A stretch of 64,000 bases of DNA from Leptospira sp. WS58.C1. Lineage in GTDB: Bacteria > Spirochaetota > Leptospiria > Leptospirales > Leptospiraceae. The position numbers and the translations under genes are program-made. Below the pieces are notes generated by a model, which was not told where the DNA came from, made no database searches, and worked only from the letters and a program-made list of their open reading frames with translations. The number at the start of each line of letters is the position of its first letter. Positions within the stretch are counted from its first letter, which is position 1. The stretch spans positions 688,001-752,000 of the forward strand of contig NZ_CP162137.1 of assembly GCF_040833995.1 (NCBI RefSeq). Reading direction: 5' to 3'. This document shows positions 63,996 to 64,000 of the stretch, one piece after another.

Positions 63996-64000
63996 AGAGA

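Overview
The window reads as chromosomal DNA of a spirochaete of the genus Leptospira, most likely from the pathogenic or intermediate side of the genus. The evidence is two adjacent porins of the OmpL1 family (signal peptide, AKTY mature start, FGYKHEI/L end), a TatT-type lipoprotein next to a TRAP transporter, many lipoproteins with the loose spirochaetal lipobox, spiral-shape genes (bactofilin with an M23 peptidase), and short intergenic repeats typical of the genus. No prophage, IS transposase, CRISPR array or antibiotic-resistance island was seen. The first gene is cut by the left edge of the window.

Layout. 0-11 kb: a truncated secreted protein, a crotonase with a partner gene, a PilZ-type protein, a heavy-metal RND pump standing alone, a small OB-fold/OsmC pair, and a second PilZ-type protein. 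11-20 kb: a 58-aa DUF1508/YegP-like protein with a clear promoter, an SDR plus Baeyer-Villiger-type monooxygenase operon, small lipoproteins, a membrane-bound LuxR-type regulator, a FecR-domain lipoprotein, a TPR protein, a dienoyl-CoA isomerase-like crotonase and a response regulator/histidine kinase. 20-30 kb (mostly minus strand): envelope and shape genes (alpha/beta-hydrolase lipoprotein, LysM-M23 peptidase, bactofilin, bifunctional PBP), then lysA-ispD and tRNA-Leu(TAG). 30-40 kb: a chemotaxis receptor, a 7TM-DISM/AraC regulator, lipoprotein and membrane genes, SPOR protein-coaE, tRNA-Phe(GAA), pcm, and tandem ompL1-like porins. 40-50 kb: a TPP riboswitch with thiC, a beta-barrel protein, a divergent class I isoprenoid-synthase-like protein, a lipoprotein PP2C phosphatase, an FGE-fold protein and a large lipoprotein. 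49.5-54.6 kb: a TRAP locus tatT-tatP-dctQ-dctM flanked on both sides by DUF2147 paralogues. 54.7-64 kb: an M14 carboxypeptidase lipoprotein, an EamA exporter, surface lipoproteins, a second chemotaxis receptor, an AhpD-like protein and a 3-methyladenine glycosylase-family protein.

Most notable signals. (1) Two places show a short structured intergenic element, sharing a GCGACCC(R)TAGGGAGCG core, flanked by direct repeats that copy the 3' end of the neighbouring gene: the last seven codons plus stop of the PBP gene occur three times at exactly 147-bp spacing, and the 3' end of tRNA-Leu recurs 206 bp downstream. This fits a small element that inserts at gene 3' ends and rebuilds them. (2) Two proteins have a PilZ signature split by about 170-215 residues with a GAF-like look. 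(3) A class I isoprenoid-synthase-like enzyme keeps both Asp-rich motifs in an otherwise unfamiliar sequence. (4) The TRAP locus is bracketed by DUF2147 paralogues.
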